This document shows, one piece after another, positions 1 to 7,845 of a stretch of 15,127 nucleotides of DNA. Numbering within the stretch: the first letter of the stretch is position 1; the number at the start of each line of letters is the position of its first letter. The position numbers and the translations under genes are program-made. The DNA is from DASPTR01 sp964475545 (GTDB lineage Archaea > Thermoproteota > Bathyarchaeia > Bathyarchaeales > Bathycorpusculaceae). Below the pieces are notes generated by a model that did not search any database, was not told where the DNA came from, and worked only from the letters and a program-made list of their open reading frames with translations. Location of the stretch: assembly GCA_964475545.1 (NCBI GenBank), contig CAYYXF010000024.1, positions 1 through 15,127 of the forward strand. The letters run 5' to 3'.

Positions 1-8
1 ACAGCTGA

Positions 9-304
9 CTTGGCCTTTTTAGCCTATTACAGAAGCTCTTTGATATCACTTTCCAAGTGCCCTTCGAGGTCCTGCTTGCCATATTGCGCTTGGACTCAGA
101 AGCGGAAAAAGTATTCACAAGCCTTCAGCACTATTTTTCCCCGCCTCGAGCTTCATCGTACCTCGATTTCCTCATCGTCCGTACTCTTAGGAAACCAAGC
201 AGGTTTATTTGTGTTTTCCAAGGATTTCCGGGCTAGGGGACAAAGACCGCGCGTTATGGTCTCTGGGAGTAACTGCAAACTTCGTGGAAATTGAATGGAA
301 ATGA
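9..304 (+). pseudogene. Probable frameshifted 3' end of an unknown gene
   Basis: Two adjoining stretches read like real protein but lie in different frames. One frame is open from 9 to a TAG at 234-236 and contains FEVLLAILRLDSEAEKVF and SSYLDFLIVRTL. The frame one base back is open from 191 to a TGA at 302-304 and contains SGLGDKDRALWSLG and TANFVEIEWK. The two overlap at 191-233, so a single -1 (or +2) shift there would join them into one C-terminal region of about 95 residues. The first frame has a TGA at 6-8, so either a start lies inside (for example GTG at 57) or another lesion sits at the window edge. I do not recognise the family. The rest of 1-481 holds only the promoter region of the next gene. 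This could be a decaying gene, a sequencing or assembly indel, or chance. The longer open frame starting at 10 is rich in Ser, Arg and Cys and looks like a shadow. Confidence 0.35.
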
Positions 305-427
305 GAGAAACCAACCCCGATGCAAGAAGAATTGCTTTTTTGCACGTTAATCTGGTTTGTTTTTTTGTTCATACTTTCACGATCTTGTTGTTCCTCAAAA
401 GACGCACAGTCTTTCAGATTATGGCCA

Positions 428-441
428 AACTATTTATGTTT
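428..441 (+). promoter_or_regulatory. Candidate TATA box for the glutamine amidotransferase gene
   Basis: The AT-rich run AACTATTTATGTTT lies about 48 nt before the chosen ATG at 482. An archaeal start about 25 nt downstream of the box would give a leader of roughly 20 nt. That leader would contain GGGATGATT (470-478), a partial match to the archaeal Shine-Dalgarno. The call rests on sequence alone. Confidence 0.35.
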
Positions 442-481
442 TGAAAACTATCTGCCCAACAACACTTGCGGGATGATTGAA

Positions 482-1270
482 ATGTGCGGGATATTTGGTT
501 TTGCGCTCAAGAGATCGTTGTCCTTGGTTCAAGTGTTGAATGTTCTTGAGAAGTTGGAGGTTCATCAATATCCGAACGAACCGACAACGCTTGGCGGGTA
601 CGGGGCAGGCATCGCCATTCTTGAGCAGGATGGAAGCGTTATTATTAGAAAGGTTGGAAAGGCAGGAAAAGCTTCGCCAGCTAAGCAGTTGGCTAAAGTT
701 GTCAGTGTAAGCGAAGCGTCTGTCTTGATTGGACATGTCAGGATGCCGAGCCCCGAGTTTATGGCAACTGCAAGGTTCAATGAGACGGCTCAGCCCTACA
801 TTGTTCAACGCGACCCAAAGCTTGCCATTGCCTCTGTGCATAATGGCAAAGTGCAAAACTACCTGGAGATCAGGAAAGAGCTAGGCGAAGCACACGTGTT
901 TGAGTCTGAGAAGTATGAGCTTATTGATTCAGAAGTCATCCCACACTATTTCGAGGAGCTGCTGGGCGAAAAGCAAGAACCTGATGAAGCATTGTATTCG
1001 CTTTTCTGTGCTTTGCAGGGTCCAAGCGCTATTGCCATGCTGCAGGTGAGCGAAGAAAACTCTTTCTTGCATCTAGTCCACAAGGGAAAAACGAGAGGTT
1101 TGACGGTCTGGACAAATCATCTGAACGAAGTGATTTTCTGTTCAAGGCAAGAGCCGTTGATTCAAGAGCTCGGCAACTTCCTCGAGAAAAGCAAGTTCAA
1201 AGAGAAAGTCTCGATTGGGTACCATGAAGATGCTGGCTTGAAGCTTTCCTTCCCGCTTGTTTCATGGTAA
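482..1270 (+). CDS. Stand-alone class II glutamine amidotransferase (Ntn hydrolase) domain protein
   Basis: A 262-residue protein of the GATase type 2 family (PurF, GlmS, AsnB, GltB). Its N-terminal cysteine would hydrolyse glutamine to release ammonia. The start is set at ATG 482 because it yields Met-Cys-Gly-Ile-Phe-Gly, with Cys2 as the nucleophile exposed when Met is removed. The frame extends upstream to 320, but an extension would bury that cysteine. Other family marks are GHVRMPS with Arg87 (the GHTRWAT position), HNGKVQNY at 120-127 with Asn121-Gly122, and an acidic IDSEVI at 148-153 (Asp149) matching the TDTEVI segment of GlmS. The protein ends after this domain: there is no SIS, phosphoribosyltransferase or synthetase domain. 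The substrate that receives the ammonia is therefore unknown, and the protein may be regulatory or work with a separate subunit. It sits 44 nt before the helicase on the same strand. The family call is firm; the pathway is not. Confidence 0.85.
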   Translation: MCGIFGFALKRSLSLVQVLNVLEKLEVHQYPNEPTTLGGYGAGIAILEQDGSVIIRKVGKAGKASPAKQLAKVVSVSEASVLIGHVRMPSPEFMATARFNETAQPYIVQRDPKLAIASVHNGKVQNYLEIRKELGEAHVFESEKYELIDSEVIPHYFEELLGEKQEPDEALYSLFCALQGPSAIAMLQVSEENSFLHLVHKGKTRGLTVWTNHLNEVIFCSRQEPLIQELGNFLEKSKFKEKVSIGYHEDAGLKLSFPLVSW

Positions 1271-1314
1271 AAAGATAAACGCTGCTTCAACCGTATATTC
1301 CTCGGAATACCGCA

Positions 1315-4221
1315 ATGCCTTGGTCATTAGGCTCTAACGTTTTCGATTCACTTGCTAAACCCGTGCGTGACGCGTTGGCTGAGTTGGGGTTTTCAGAGCC
1401 AACGCTACCGCAGGTTTTGGCTTTTCCGCCGACGTTGGCTGGGAAAAACGTTCTTTTGATTGCGCCCACTGGAAGCGGGAAAACTGAAGCGGTTCTTTTG
1501 CCGATATTCTCTAATTTCATTCAGCAGAGAGAGGAGAAGGGCATATCAATAGTCTATGTTACGCCTTTGAGGGCCTTGAATCGTGATATGCTGAAGCGTT
1601 TGGGTTTTTGGGCGTCTAGGCTTGATATTTCAGTTGAGGTCAGACACGGCGATACTGAGATGAAGCTTCGGCGAAGGCAGGCTGTTTCGCCGCCGAATAT
1701 GCTTGTCACGACGCCTGAGACTCTTCAGGCTATCTTGCCTGGTTCACGGATGAGGCAGCACCTGAGCCATGTCAAGTACGTTGTTGTCGATGAGGTACAT
1801 GAGGTGGCTTCCAGCAAGCGTGGCGTGCAGCTTGCCGTTGCCTTGGAAAGGCTTTTCGAGGTCGTTGGAAGAGAATTCCAGAGGATTGGTCTGTCGGCAA
1901 CAGTAGGCAACCCGGATAATGTTGCCAAGTTTGTCGTTGGAACCAACAGAGACGTCAGAATCGTCCAGGCATCGCTGCCGAAGGGTTACAAGTACAGGGT
2001 TGAGAATCCGGGTCCTGCGGATGCAGATTATGATTTGGCTGGAAAGCTTAGGACAGCGCCGGAGGCTGCGGCAAGGATAAGGCGAATACTTGAGCTTGTT
2101 GATAGCCACAAGTCAACGCTGATCTTCGTGAATAGCAGGCAGAATGCTGAGATGCTTGGCTACAAGTTCAATCAGCTGGGCAGGGCTGACATTGCGGTTC
2201 ATCACGGTTCCTTATCTAGAGAAGAGCGGGCCCAGATTGAGGACGAGTTCAAGGCTGGAGCTTTGAAGGCTTTAGTTTGCACAAGCACTCTGGAGTTAGG
2301 CATTGACATTGGCAGCGTGGACTTGGTAATTCAGTACCTTTCGCCCAGGCAAGTTAGCAGTCTAATCCAGAGGGTCGGCCGCAGCGGTCATAGGCTAGAC
2401 ATGCTTTCGGAGGGCGTTATTGTGACGGCTTTTCCTGATGACACGCTCGAATCGATTGCGGCTGTTAGAAGTGCATATGATAGCAGGCTTGAGCCCGTGC
2501 AGATTCATGAAGGAGCGTTAGACGTTTTGGCTCATCAAGTCGCCGGGTTGCTCATGGATAAAGGAAGTCTAGAGATTGACGAGTTATTGGCCATTCTTCA
2601 TAGGGCTTATCCATACCGGAGCCTGACGAAAGAGGCGCTTTTGGATGTGATATACTTTTTAGACAGCTTGAACGAGGTAAGAGCTGATGAAGAAGGAAAG
2701 GTTTTGAGAAAGGCAAGAAGGACGAGGAAGTACTATTACGAGAATTTGAGCATGATTCCTGACGAGAGGCGCTACCCGATAGTGAACGTGATCTCTGATA
2801 GGAAGATTGGGATTCTTGGTGACGAGTTTATGGCGTTGCATGCTCGTGTTGGCCTGAACATGATTGTTAAGGGCAAAGTGTGGCGCATCGTGCAGATTGA
2901 AGAGGAAACGGGCACGGTTTATGTTGTGCCTTCTGAAGATCCGCTTGCCGCTATTCCAGGGTGGGATGGGGAGATGATTCCTGTGCCGTTTGATTTGGCG
3001 CAGCAGACGGGCATGATTAGGGAGAAGCTTTGGCAAGTGTGGAAGGAGTCTGGCGATTTTCAGGTTGCCGCAGAGAAGGCTGGGAAGGAGCTTGCCATAA
3101 GCGGGCGGGATCTGCTTGAAGCTGCGAAAGAGGTTGAGGAACACGTTAAGCAGGGGGCGCCATTGCCCACGGATAGGCAGGTTGTGGTTGAGGCTTTTGA
3201 CAAGTACCTGATTGTTCATGCCTGTTTCGGAGAGATTGTGAATCGCACGTTGGGCGGCGTGCTTGACAGTGTGCTCTCTGATCGAGAGATCATCGTTGGC
3301 TGGTGGAATGACGGCTACCGCATCCTAATCGAAGCTAGGCATAGGCTGACGCCGCAGGAACTTGACAACATCAGCAAGACGATGTTTGGCTTGTCGGACG
3401 AGGAGGTCGATAAGGCTTTCAGCGAGTATTTGGAGGCCAAGTTTCCGTTTTCTTACAAGATGAGGTTTGTTGCCCAAAGGTTTGGGGCTTTGCCTCGTGG
3501 AAAGACTATGGGTCCCGAGAGAGAAGGCCAACTGCGGCATCAGTTTGGGAACACGCCGATTTACGATGAGACCCTGCGCGAGGCCATGATTGAGAAGGTG
3601 GATGTTGACAAGGTTAAGGAGATTATGAATGATGTTAGGCAGGGGAAGGTCAAGGTTCGCACTGTTTATCGCGTTGAGAAGCCTACGCCTTTGGCTTATC
3701 ATATTCTTGAGAAGTTTTCTGACGTTTCGGAGCTTATGGCTCCTGAACAGGTTTTGCTGAGCAACATTGAGAAGATGAAAAAAGCCATAGAAGCAAGAAC
3801 GGCATCACTGCTTTGCATGCAGTGCGGTGAATGGGAGGATCAGATTAGGATTAGGGGTTTGCTAGGGCAGCCTGAATGTGAAAAGTGCAAGTCAAGGCTA
3901 CTGGCATTGTTGTATCCAAATCAAGATGCGAATCGTTTACGTGAGGTTTTGAAGAAAAGGCGGGAAGGGAAGGAGCTGTCTGAAGATGAGCTGAAGGAGT
4001 TGACTCATGCGAGGCGCACTGCAGACTTGGTGTTGAGTTATGGTAAGAAGGCGATAACGGCGTTGGAGGTTAAGGGAGTAGGCCCAGAAACTGCTTCTAG
4101 GATTCTGGGGAAAATGCATTCGAAGGAAGAAGAGTTTTACATGGACCTTTTGAAGGCGAAGATACAGTATCTTAGGACAAGAGGATACTGGGATGACAAG
4201 GAGCGCAGGGTGAAATCCTGA
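1315..4221 (+). CDS. lhr: Lhr-family ATP-dependent helicase with zinc ribbon and helix-hairpin-helix C-terminus
   Basis: A 968-residue superfamily 2 helicase that would unwind nucleic acid using ATP, cytosolic, in DNA repair or RNA handling. Visible motifs are Q-like FSEPTLPQ (26-33), Walker A APTGSGKT (50-57, Lys56), motif II DEVH (159-162), motif III SAT (194-196), motif V TLELGIDIG (325-333) and motif VI QRVGRSGHR (352-360). The RVGRSGHR form and the length point to Lhr rather than Hel308/Ski2. Residues from about 400 to 800 fit the winged-helix and Lhr-core regions by position. A four-cysteine zinc site follows (C834-x2-C837, C855-x2-C858), and near the end VKGVGPETASRIL (about 919-931) is a helix-hairpin-helix. 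ATG 1315 places the helicase core close to the N-terminus as in relatives; only a weak CGGAAT precedes it. Archaeal Lhr proteins split into subgroups and I cannot assign one. Confidence 0.9.
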   Translation: MPWSLGSNVFDSLAKPVRDALAELGFSEPTLPQVLAFPPTLAGKNVLLIAPTGSGKTEAVLLPIFSNFIQQREEKGISIVYVTPLRALNRDMLKRLGFWASRLDISVEVRHGDTEMKLRRRQAVSPPNMLVTTPETLQAILPGSRMRQHLSHVKYVVVDEVHEVASSKRGVQLAVALERLFEVVGREFQRIGLSATVGNPDNVAKFVVGTNRDVRIVQASLPKGYKYRVENPGPADADYDLAGKLRTAPEAAARIRRILELVDSHKSTLIFVNSRQNAEMLGYKFNQLGRADIAVHHGSLSREERAQIEDEFKAGALKALVCTSTLELGIDIGSVDLVIQYLSPRQVSSLIQRVGRSGHRLDMLSEGVIVTAFPDDTLESIAAVRSAYDSRLEPVQIHEGALDVLAHQVAGLLMDKGSLEIDELLAILHRAYPYRSLTKEALLDVIYFLDSLNEVRADEEGKVLRKARRTRKYYYENLSMIPDERRYPIVNVISDRKIGILGDEFMALHARVGLNMIVKGKVWRIVQIEEETGTVYVVPSEDPLAAIPGWDGEMIPVPFDLAQQTGMIREKLWQVWKESGDFQVAAEKAGKELAISGRDLLEAAKEVEEHVKQGAPLPTDRQVVVEAFDKYLIVHACFGEIVNRTLGGVLDSVLSDREIIVGWWNDGYRILIEARHRLTPQELDNISKTMFGLSDEEVDKAFSEYLEAKFPFSYKMRFVAQRFGALPRGKTMGPEREGQLRHQFGNTPIYDETLREAMIEKVDVDKVKEIMNDVRQGKVKVRTVYRVEKPTPLAYHILEKFSDVSELMAPEQVLLSNIEKMKKAIEARTASLLCMQCGEWEDQIRIRGLLGQPECEKCKSRLLALLYPNQDANRLREVLKKRREGKELSEDELKELTHARRTADLVLSYGKKAITALEVKGVGPETASRILGKMHSKEEEFYMDLLKAKIQYLRTRGYWDDKERRVKS

Positions 4222-4223
4222 TT

Positions 4224-4251
4224 AATAGGCTTCTGTTGCTTATGGCCTATT
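4224..4251 (+). repeat. Inverted repeat just after the helicase stop codon
   Basis: AATAGGC (4224-4230) and GCCTATT (4245-4251) are perfect 7-bp complements separated by a 14-nt loop, 2 nt after the helicase TGA. No strong T-run follows, so it is not a clear terminator. It could be a processing hairpin or chance. Confidence 0.3.
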
Positions 4252-4255
4252 TGCA

Positions 4256-4420
4256 GTGATTGTAGACTACTGTTCGGTTGAATGGACCTATTGTTGCCCT
4301 AAACCAGTGCCCAAGACCCGGCTCTGCTGCAAGCCCGCGATCCAGCTAATCAACGGTAAGTGCTTGAAAGAAGCTTTTGTGATTATCAATAGTTCTAAAT
4401 TCTGGAGCATCCTTATTTGA
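4256..4420 (+). CDS. Doubtful cysteine-rich mini-ORF between helicase and permease
   Basis: A 54-codon frame beginning with GTG at 4256 and ending in TGA at 4418-4420. It has six cysteines (C6, C13, C14, C24, C25, C36) with two Cys-Cys pairs, for example YCCPKPVPKTRLCCKP. The stop overlaps the TTG start of the permease as TTGA, the arrangement seen in coupled genes. There is no clear ribosome site before the GTG, no signal peptide and no family I recognise. The segment 4295-4350 is more GC-rich than its surroundings, so a structured RNA or a relic is an equal alternative. Without this ORF, 4222-4416 holds only the inverted repeat and the permease promoter. Confidence 0.2.
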   Translation: MIVDYCSVEWTYCCPKPVPKTRLCCKPAIQLINGKCLKEAFVIINSSKFWSILI

Positions 4421-5706
4421 CTGAGATAAGTATGGGCGAGGACTCGTCTGAGCAGTCTGGGTTTCGGCCGTCTCTGGGTTTGTTTGATGCTACGGCTATT
4501 GGTGTTGGCGCGATAATAGGCGGCGGAATATTCGTTGTGACCGGTATTTCGGCAGGCTTGGCGGGTTCAGCGTTTTTGGTTTCGATGCTCATAGCTGCAG
4601 TTATATCTCTATTCACTGCTTCAAGCTTCATCCAGTTGACTGAATGGTTGCCCAAGGAAGGAAGCATCTACGAGTACTCGTACCGCCTGATCTCGCCGTT
4701 TGCGGGTTTCCTAACGGGCTGGATGTGGATATTTAGCAACACTTTCGGTGGTGCAGCTGTCTCTTTGGGCTTCGCCTACTACCTGATAGCCTTGTGGCCT
4801 GTTCTGCCAGCCACTTACGTTGCAGCGATAATCTGCCTAGTCTTCACCGCGATCAACTACTATGGTATTCGCGAATCAGCTCGCTTGAACAGCATCCTTG
4901 TTGCAGCAAAACTGCTCATCCTAGTGCTGTTCATAATCCTCGGCTTGCCCCACATAAGTCAGTCCAACTTCGTTCCATTCAAGCCTTTTGAGGTGGGAGT
5001 GTTCTATGGCGCTTTCTACATTTTTTTCGCGTTTGGCGGCTTTGCAAGGGCAGCGGTAGTCGCGGAAGAAATCAAGGACGCGAAACGCAATGTTCCCCGA
5101 GCGATAATATTGGCTCTGGTAATATCGGCAATAGTCTATATGTTCGTGGGGACTGTGGCCGTGGGACTCGCAGGAGCCGATAGACTCGCTAGCTCTAACT
5201 CGCCATTGGCAGAAGCCATCAGCGCAACTGGTGCCAAAGCGGCAGTGTTGATCGTCTCTGTAGGCGGTATGCTTGCAACCGCAAGCGTTCTGCTTACATC
5301 CATCCTTGGCGTGTCAAGAATGGCCTACGCGATGGCAAAGCGAAAGGATCTTCCGGAAGCTGTGGGCAAGCTTGATTCGAAGCGCAACACGCCTTACTAT
5401 TCAGTCTTGATCACAGGTTTTGTAATGACGCTGCTGGTTCTGCTTGTAGACCTTACCAGAGTCGTGGCCATCAGCACCTTTGCGCTGCTCTTCTTCTACA
5501 CCTTAGCCAATGTCTCGGCATTAAGACTCAAAACGGGCAAGAGAGTGTATTCGAAAATTCTGCCCTCTCTTGGAATGGCAATGTGCCTCGCATTTCTGGC
5601 CTTTGCGTTCTTTGCTTCATTGCAGTCTTGGATAATCGGCGCTGCGAGCTTATTAGCAGGCGCAGTGTACTACGTTGCCAAACGAAAAATCACCTTGAAA
5701 ACCTAA
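4417..5706 (+). CDS. APC-superfamily amino acid permease
   Basis: A 429-residue integral membrane protein, about 12 hydrophobic segments, of the amino acid-polyamine-organocation superfamily, which moves amino acids across the cytoplasmic membrane, usually with protons or sodium or by exchange. The N-terminal GVGAIIGGGIFVVTG (about residues 29-43) is the classic first-helix substrate/ion signature. The LPKEGSIYEYSYR stretch matches the LPxxGGxYxY segment after helix 2, and AVVAEEIKDAKRNVPRAI matches the AEExxNPxRNIPRAI loop after helix 6. The start is uncertain: TTG 4417 has GGAG at 4404-4407 with 9-nt spacing, whereas ATG 4432 is a commoner codon without a good ribosome site and would give 424 residues. 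An AT-rich TTCTAAAT at 4393-4400 may be the TATA box. The substrate cannot be told. The TauE-type gene follows after 18 bp, so the two are likely co-transcribed. Confidence 0.88.
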   Translation: MTEISMGEDSSEQSGFRPSLGLFDATAIGVGAIIGGGIFVVTGISAGLAGSAFLVSMLIAAVISLFTASSFIQLTEWLPKEGSIYEYSYRLISPFAGFLTGWMWIFSNTFGGAAVSLGFAYYLIALWPVLPATYVAAIICLVFTAINYYGIRESARLNSILVAAKLLILVLFIILGLPHISQSNFVPFKPFEVGVFYGAFYIFFAFGGFARAAVVAEEIKDAKRNVPRAIILALVISAIVYMFVGTVAVGLAGADRLASSNSPLAEAISATGAKAAVLIVSVGGMLATASVLLTSILGVSRMAYAMAKRKDLPEAVGKLDSKRNTPYYSVLITGFVMTLLVLLVDLTRVVAISTFALLFFYTLANVSALRLKTGKRVYSKILPSLGMAMCLAFLAFAFFASLQSWIIGAASLLAGAVYYVAKRKITLKT

Positions 5707-5724
5707 CCGTCGAAGGGACTTTTT

Positions 5725-6507
5725 GTGTTGGACCTTTGGCTGCTGGTAGTATTTGGCTTCTTCATCGGCATACTTGCCTCTATGACGGGCGTAGGGGGCG
5801 GCGTCTTCATCGTGCCCATACTCACACTTCTGTACAACTTTCTGCCGGCAAACGCGGTCGGAACGAGCCTGACTACGATCATTTTCACAGCTATAGCTTC
5901 GGCCATAAACTATGCGATGCAAAAGAGGATTTACTACAAAACAGGAGTAGTTCTGATCATTACAACCGCCCCAGGAGCATACCTAGGTGCATGGCTAACA
6001 ACCATCATAGAGCCTCGGGAATTAGGATTGATCTTTGGCTTTTTCTTGATTTTTGTCGCTCTCCGTATGGCTTATGGTCTAGTCAGAAAGAAAGGTCAGG
6101 GCAAGACGTCAACCGTGAACTCGGATTCTGAATTGTTGAAACGTAAGAAGACAATTGTGATTGGTGCTGGTTTGAGCTTCTTCGGAGGGCTCGCCTCGGG
6201 ACTTTTGGGAATAGGCGGAGGAACCCTCGTAGTGCCGATAATGACAATCACAATGGGAATGCCGATTCACTATGCCACTGCCACCTCGATGTTTACGATG
6301 ATCTTCACGTCAATATCTGGAGTGGCTCAGCACTATCAAGCTAATCATATTGACTTTGCCGTCGCGCTGCTTTTTGCTGCAGGAACGATTATTGGAGCTC
6401 AAGTAGGCGCCTATACGTCTAAGAGGATCTCAGGAAGAAATCTCAGTCTGATCTTTGCCATAATGCTCACAGTTGCCGGCATAAACATGATACTGAAATA
6501 CATGTAG
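5725..6507 (+). CDS. TauE/SafE-family membrane permease
   Basis: A 260-residue polytopic membrane protein of the TauE/SafE (DUF81) family, members of which export sulfite, sulfoacetate or related organosulfur anions. It shows the family's internal duplication: TGVGGGVFIVPIL at 21-33 in the first half and GLLGIGGGTLVVPIM at about 159-173 in the second. The halves are separated by a charged cytoplasmic linker (about 121-142, KKGQGK to KRKK). GTG 5725 is used because GAAGGGA at 5712-5718 gives good spacing; TTG 5728 is an alternative. The 18-bp gap to the permease suggests one operon, and a sulfur-containing amino acid or taurine-like role for the pair is only a guess. The - strand gene converges on it after 52 bp, a gap in which I see no clear terminator. 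Confidence 0.88.
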   Translation: MLDLWLLVVFGFFIGILASMTGVGGGVFIVPILTLLYNFLPANAVGTSLTTIIFTAIASAINYAMQKRIYYKTGVVLIITTAPGAYLGAWLTTIIEPRELGLIFGFFLIFVALRMAYGLVRKKGQGKTSTVNSDSELLKRKKTIVIGAGLSFFGGLASGLLGIGGGTLVVPIMTITMGMPIHYATATSMFTMIFTSISGVAQHYQANHIDFAVALLFAAGTIIGAQVGAYTSKRISGRNLSLIFAIMLTVAGINMILKYM

Positions 6508-6559
6508 CGTGGACCATGCCAGGAGATAGAAAAAGGTGGAGACTGAAGGATTCTGCTTC

Positions 6560-7705
6560 CTATTCCATTCCCGGTTTGTCGAATAGCAGGTAACACTTGC
6601 CTGTTTGCAGGTCTTTGGCCCAAGCTATGCAGAAGTCAAGTCTTGTGTTCACGGGCCAGGCAATTAGTATCAGTTCGCTGTCTTTGTGCAATATTGTTCC
6701 ACGCTCTTGCATGTACGTGGCCTTTTTTATTTCGTAGTTCCTGTCAGGTGTTATGAATTGGAAGAATTTGTGGGGGATGTTGATTTTGAGGGTCGTGCCT
6801 CTGCCGCATGTGTCTTCAAATGTGTGATCCCAAGAGAATGATGTGTGTGCCAGCCACATTGTCGCTTTTAGTAAGAGTGGCCATTCTGATTCCGGATCAG
6901 ACCACCCTGGGTCAGGAGGAAGGCCGTCTCTGTCGCTGTTCTCTTCAACTTCTGGATGGGGACCGGTTAGGAATACTCTCCCATTTCCATATTCGAAAGC
7001 AACGATAGCAGGCGTTCCAGTCGCGTCGTACGTACCAAGTATTGTTACGTCTGCACCATTGTAGGGTAGAAGATGCGGACCGCCCCAGTACAGGATCTGC
7101 ATGTGGTCTGGCATAGAGTCAGTTATGGGATGATTATGGTTGACAATGTTGATTCTGGCCATAGTGCCAGTATAGAAGGGTGTGATCTCTTCGATGGGGC
7201 CACGTGCTACTCCTGGAAACAAGTCCAGGTCTGATTGGTCTCCCTCTACATGGTAGTCGGGAGGCGGGTAGTTGGGGTCGGCCATCCAGACCATGTAGTC
7301 GCATGCCCACCATGCTCCAGCACATATACCCATGTATCCTCCTCCATCACGGATGAATTTCTGAATCTCTGCTTTACCTCCCTGACCTACCTCCCAGTAG
7401 GCTGGATAGTCGCCCCCTGGCCAGGCTAGAACATCAAAGTGCTTGCTCTCCAAGATTCCGTTTATTATATCTTCAACTTGGATTGTGGTTACACTGCAAT
7501 CCATCCATTCAAACATTTTGTTCATAGCCAAGGTACCGCCATACCATGCACCAGAGCCATTGTACAACGCAACCTGAATCTGATAGGGTTCTTCACGGCG
7601 GTGCAACGCTTGACTTGCGTTAACACTGAGAGAGTGATACGCTGATCCATACAGACCTAGCAGAAGCCATAAGAATAGAAGAATCGCCAATGCTTTCCTA
7701 CCCAT
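6560..7705 (-). CDS. Exported BPL_N / class I glutamine-amidotransferase-like protein
   Basis: A 381-residue protein with an N-terminal hydrophobic segment (residues 5-22, preceded by Arg-Lys) that reads as a signal peptide or membrane anchor. The body resembles the BPL_N domain (N-terminal part of eukaryotic biotin-protein ligases), a class I glutamine-amidotransferase-like alpha/beta fold: QVALYNGSGAW (44-54), LAWPGGDYPAYW (93-104), nucleophile elbow GICAGA with Cys128, and GPHPEVE (248-254) with His250 and Glu252 completing the expected triad. Some similar domains lack glutaminase activity, so the reaction is unknown, and an extracytoplasmic site argues against classic amidotransfer. Residues after about 290 extend beyond the core as a beta-rich tail and may be a second small domain. 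It is a single gene, convergent to the transporters and downstream of the Hdr operon, with its own likely leaderless promoter. Confidence 0.8.
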   Translation of the reverse strand: MGRKALAILLFLWLLLGLYGSAYHSLSVNASQALHRREEPYQIQVALYNGSGAWYGGTLAMNKMFEWMDCSVTTIQVEDIINGILESKHFDVLAWPGGDYPAYWEVGQGGKAEIQKFIRDGGGYMGICAGAWWACDYMVWMADPNYPPPDYHVEGDQSDLDLFPGVARGPIEEITPFYTGTMARINIVNHNHPITDSMPDHMQILYWGGPHLLPYNGADVTILGTYDATGTPAIVAFEYGNGRVFLTGPHPEVEENSDRDGLPPDPGWSDPESEWPLLLKATMWLAHTSFSWDHTFEDTCGRGTTLKINIPHKFFQFITPDRNYEIKKATYMQERGTILHKDSELILIAWPVNTRLDFCIAWAKDLQTGKCYLLFDKPGME

Positions 7706-7723
7706 TTCTGAATACCTTCTACG

Positions 7724-7731
7724 CTTATACC
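7724..7731 (-). promoter_or_regulatory. TATA box giving a probable leaderless transcript of the BPL_N gene
   Basis: On the - strand GGTATAAG is centred about 22 nt upstream of the ATG at 7705, the distance expected between TATA box and transcription start in archaea. There is no Shine-Dalgarno in the short interval. Leaderless translation is the simplest reading. Confidence 0.5.
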
Positions 7732-7819
7732 ATTAGGTGGACCGACAGTAATAAGATTTAGGAAAGAATCTTCTATTGAATTCTTGGGAACAAGAAGAGT
7801 GTCTTGGTCATAAAAGAGA

Positions 7820-7845
7820 TAGAAAAACAGGACTATTGCTGTTTT
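7820..7845 (-). terminator. Hairpin plus T-run at the end of the Hdr operon
   Basis: AAAACAG (7824-7830) and CTGTTTT (7839-7845) are perfect 7-bp complements around an 8-nt loop that contains the stop codon of the MvhD-fused HdrA (7833-7835). Read on the - strand the second arm runs into CTGTTTTTC, a short T-tract. It is a plausible terminator for the operon; archaeal termination needs mainly the T-tract. Confidence 0.4.

Noticed and set aside
10..294. 94-codon open frame on the + strand
   Set aside because: Ser/Arg/Cys-rich composition; two other frames over the same bases read far more like protein.
320..481. N-terminal extension of the glutamine amidotransferase with a hydrophobic segment that resembles a membrane anchor
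   Set aside because: It would bury the catalytic cysteine, which must be exposed at the N-terminus after Met removal; the composition is Cys/Phe-rich and non-coding in look, and a TATA-like box lies inside it.
2659..3219. 186-codon antisense frame inside the helicase
   Set aside because: Antisense to conserved helicase sequence, Asn/His/Leu/Pro-rich, and typical of a shadow frame.
4290..4360. GC-rich stretch considered as a tRNA or box RNA gene
   Set aside because: No cloverleaf, T-arm consensus or box C/D pair could be found on either strand.
5583..6131. 182-codon frame overlapping permease and TauE genes
   Set aside because: It runs across two well-supported genes in another frame, with His/Arg/Cys-rich shadow composition.
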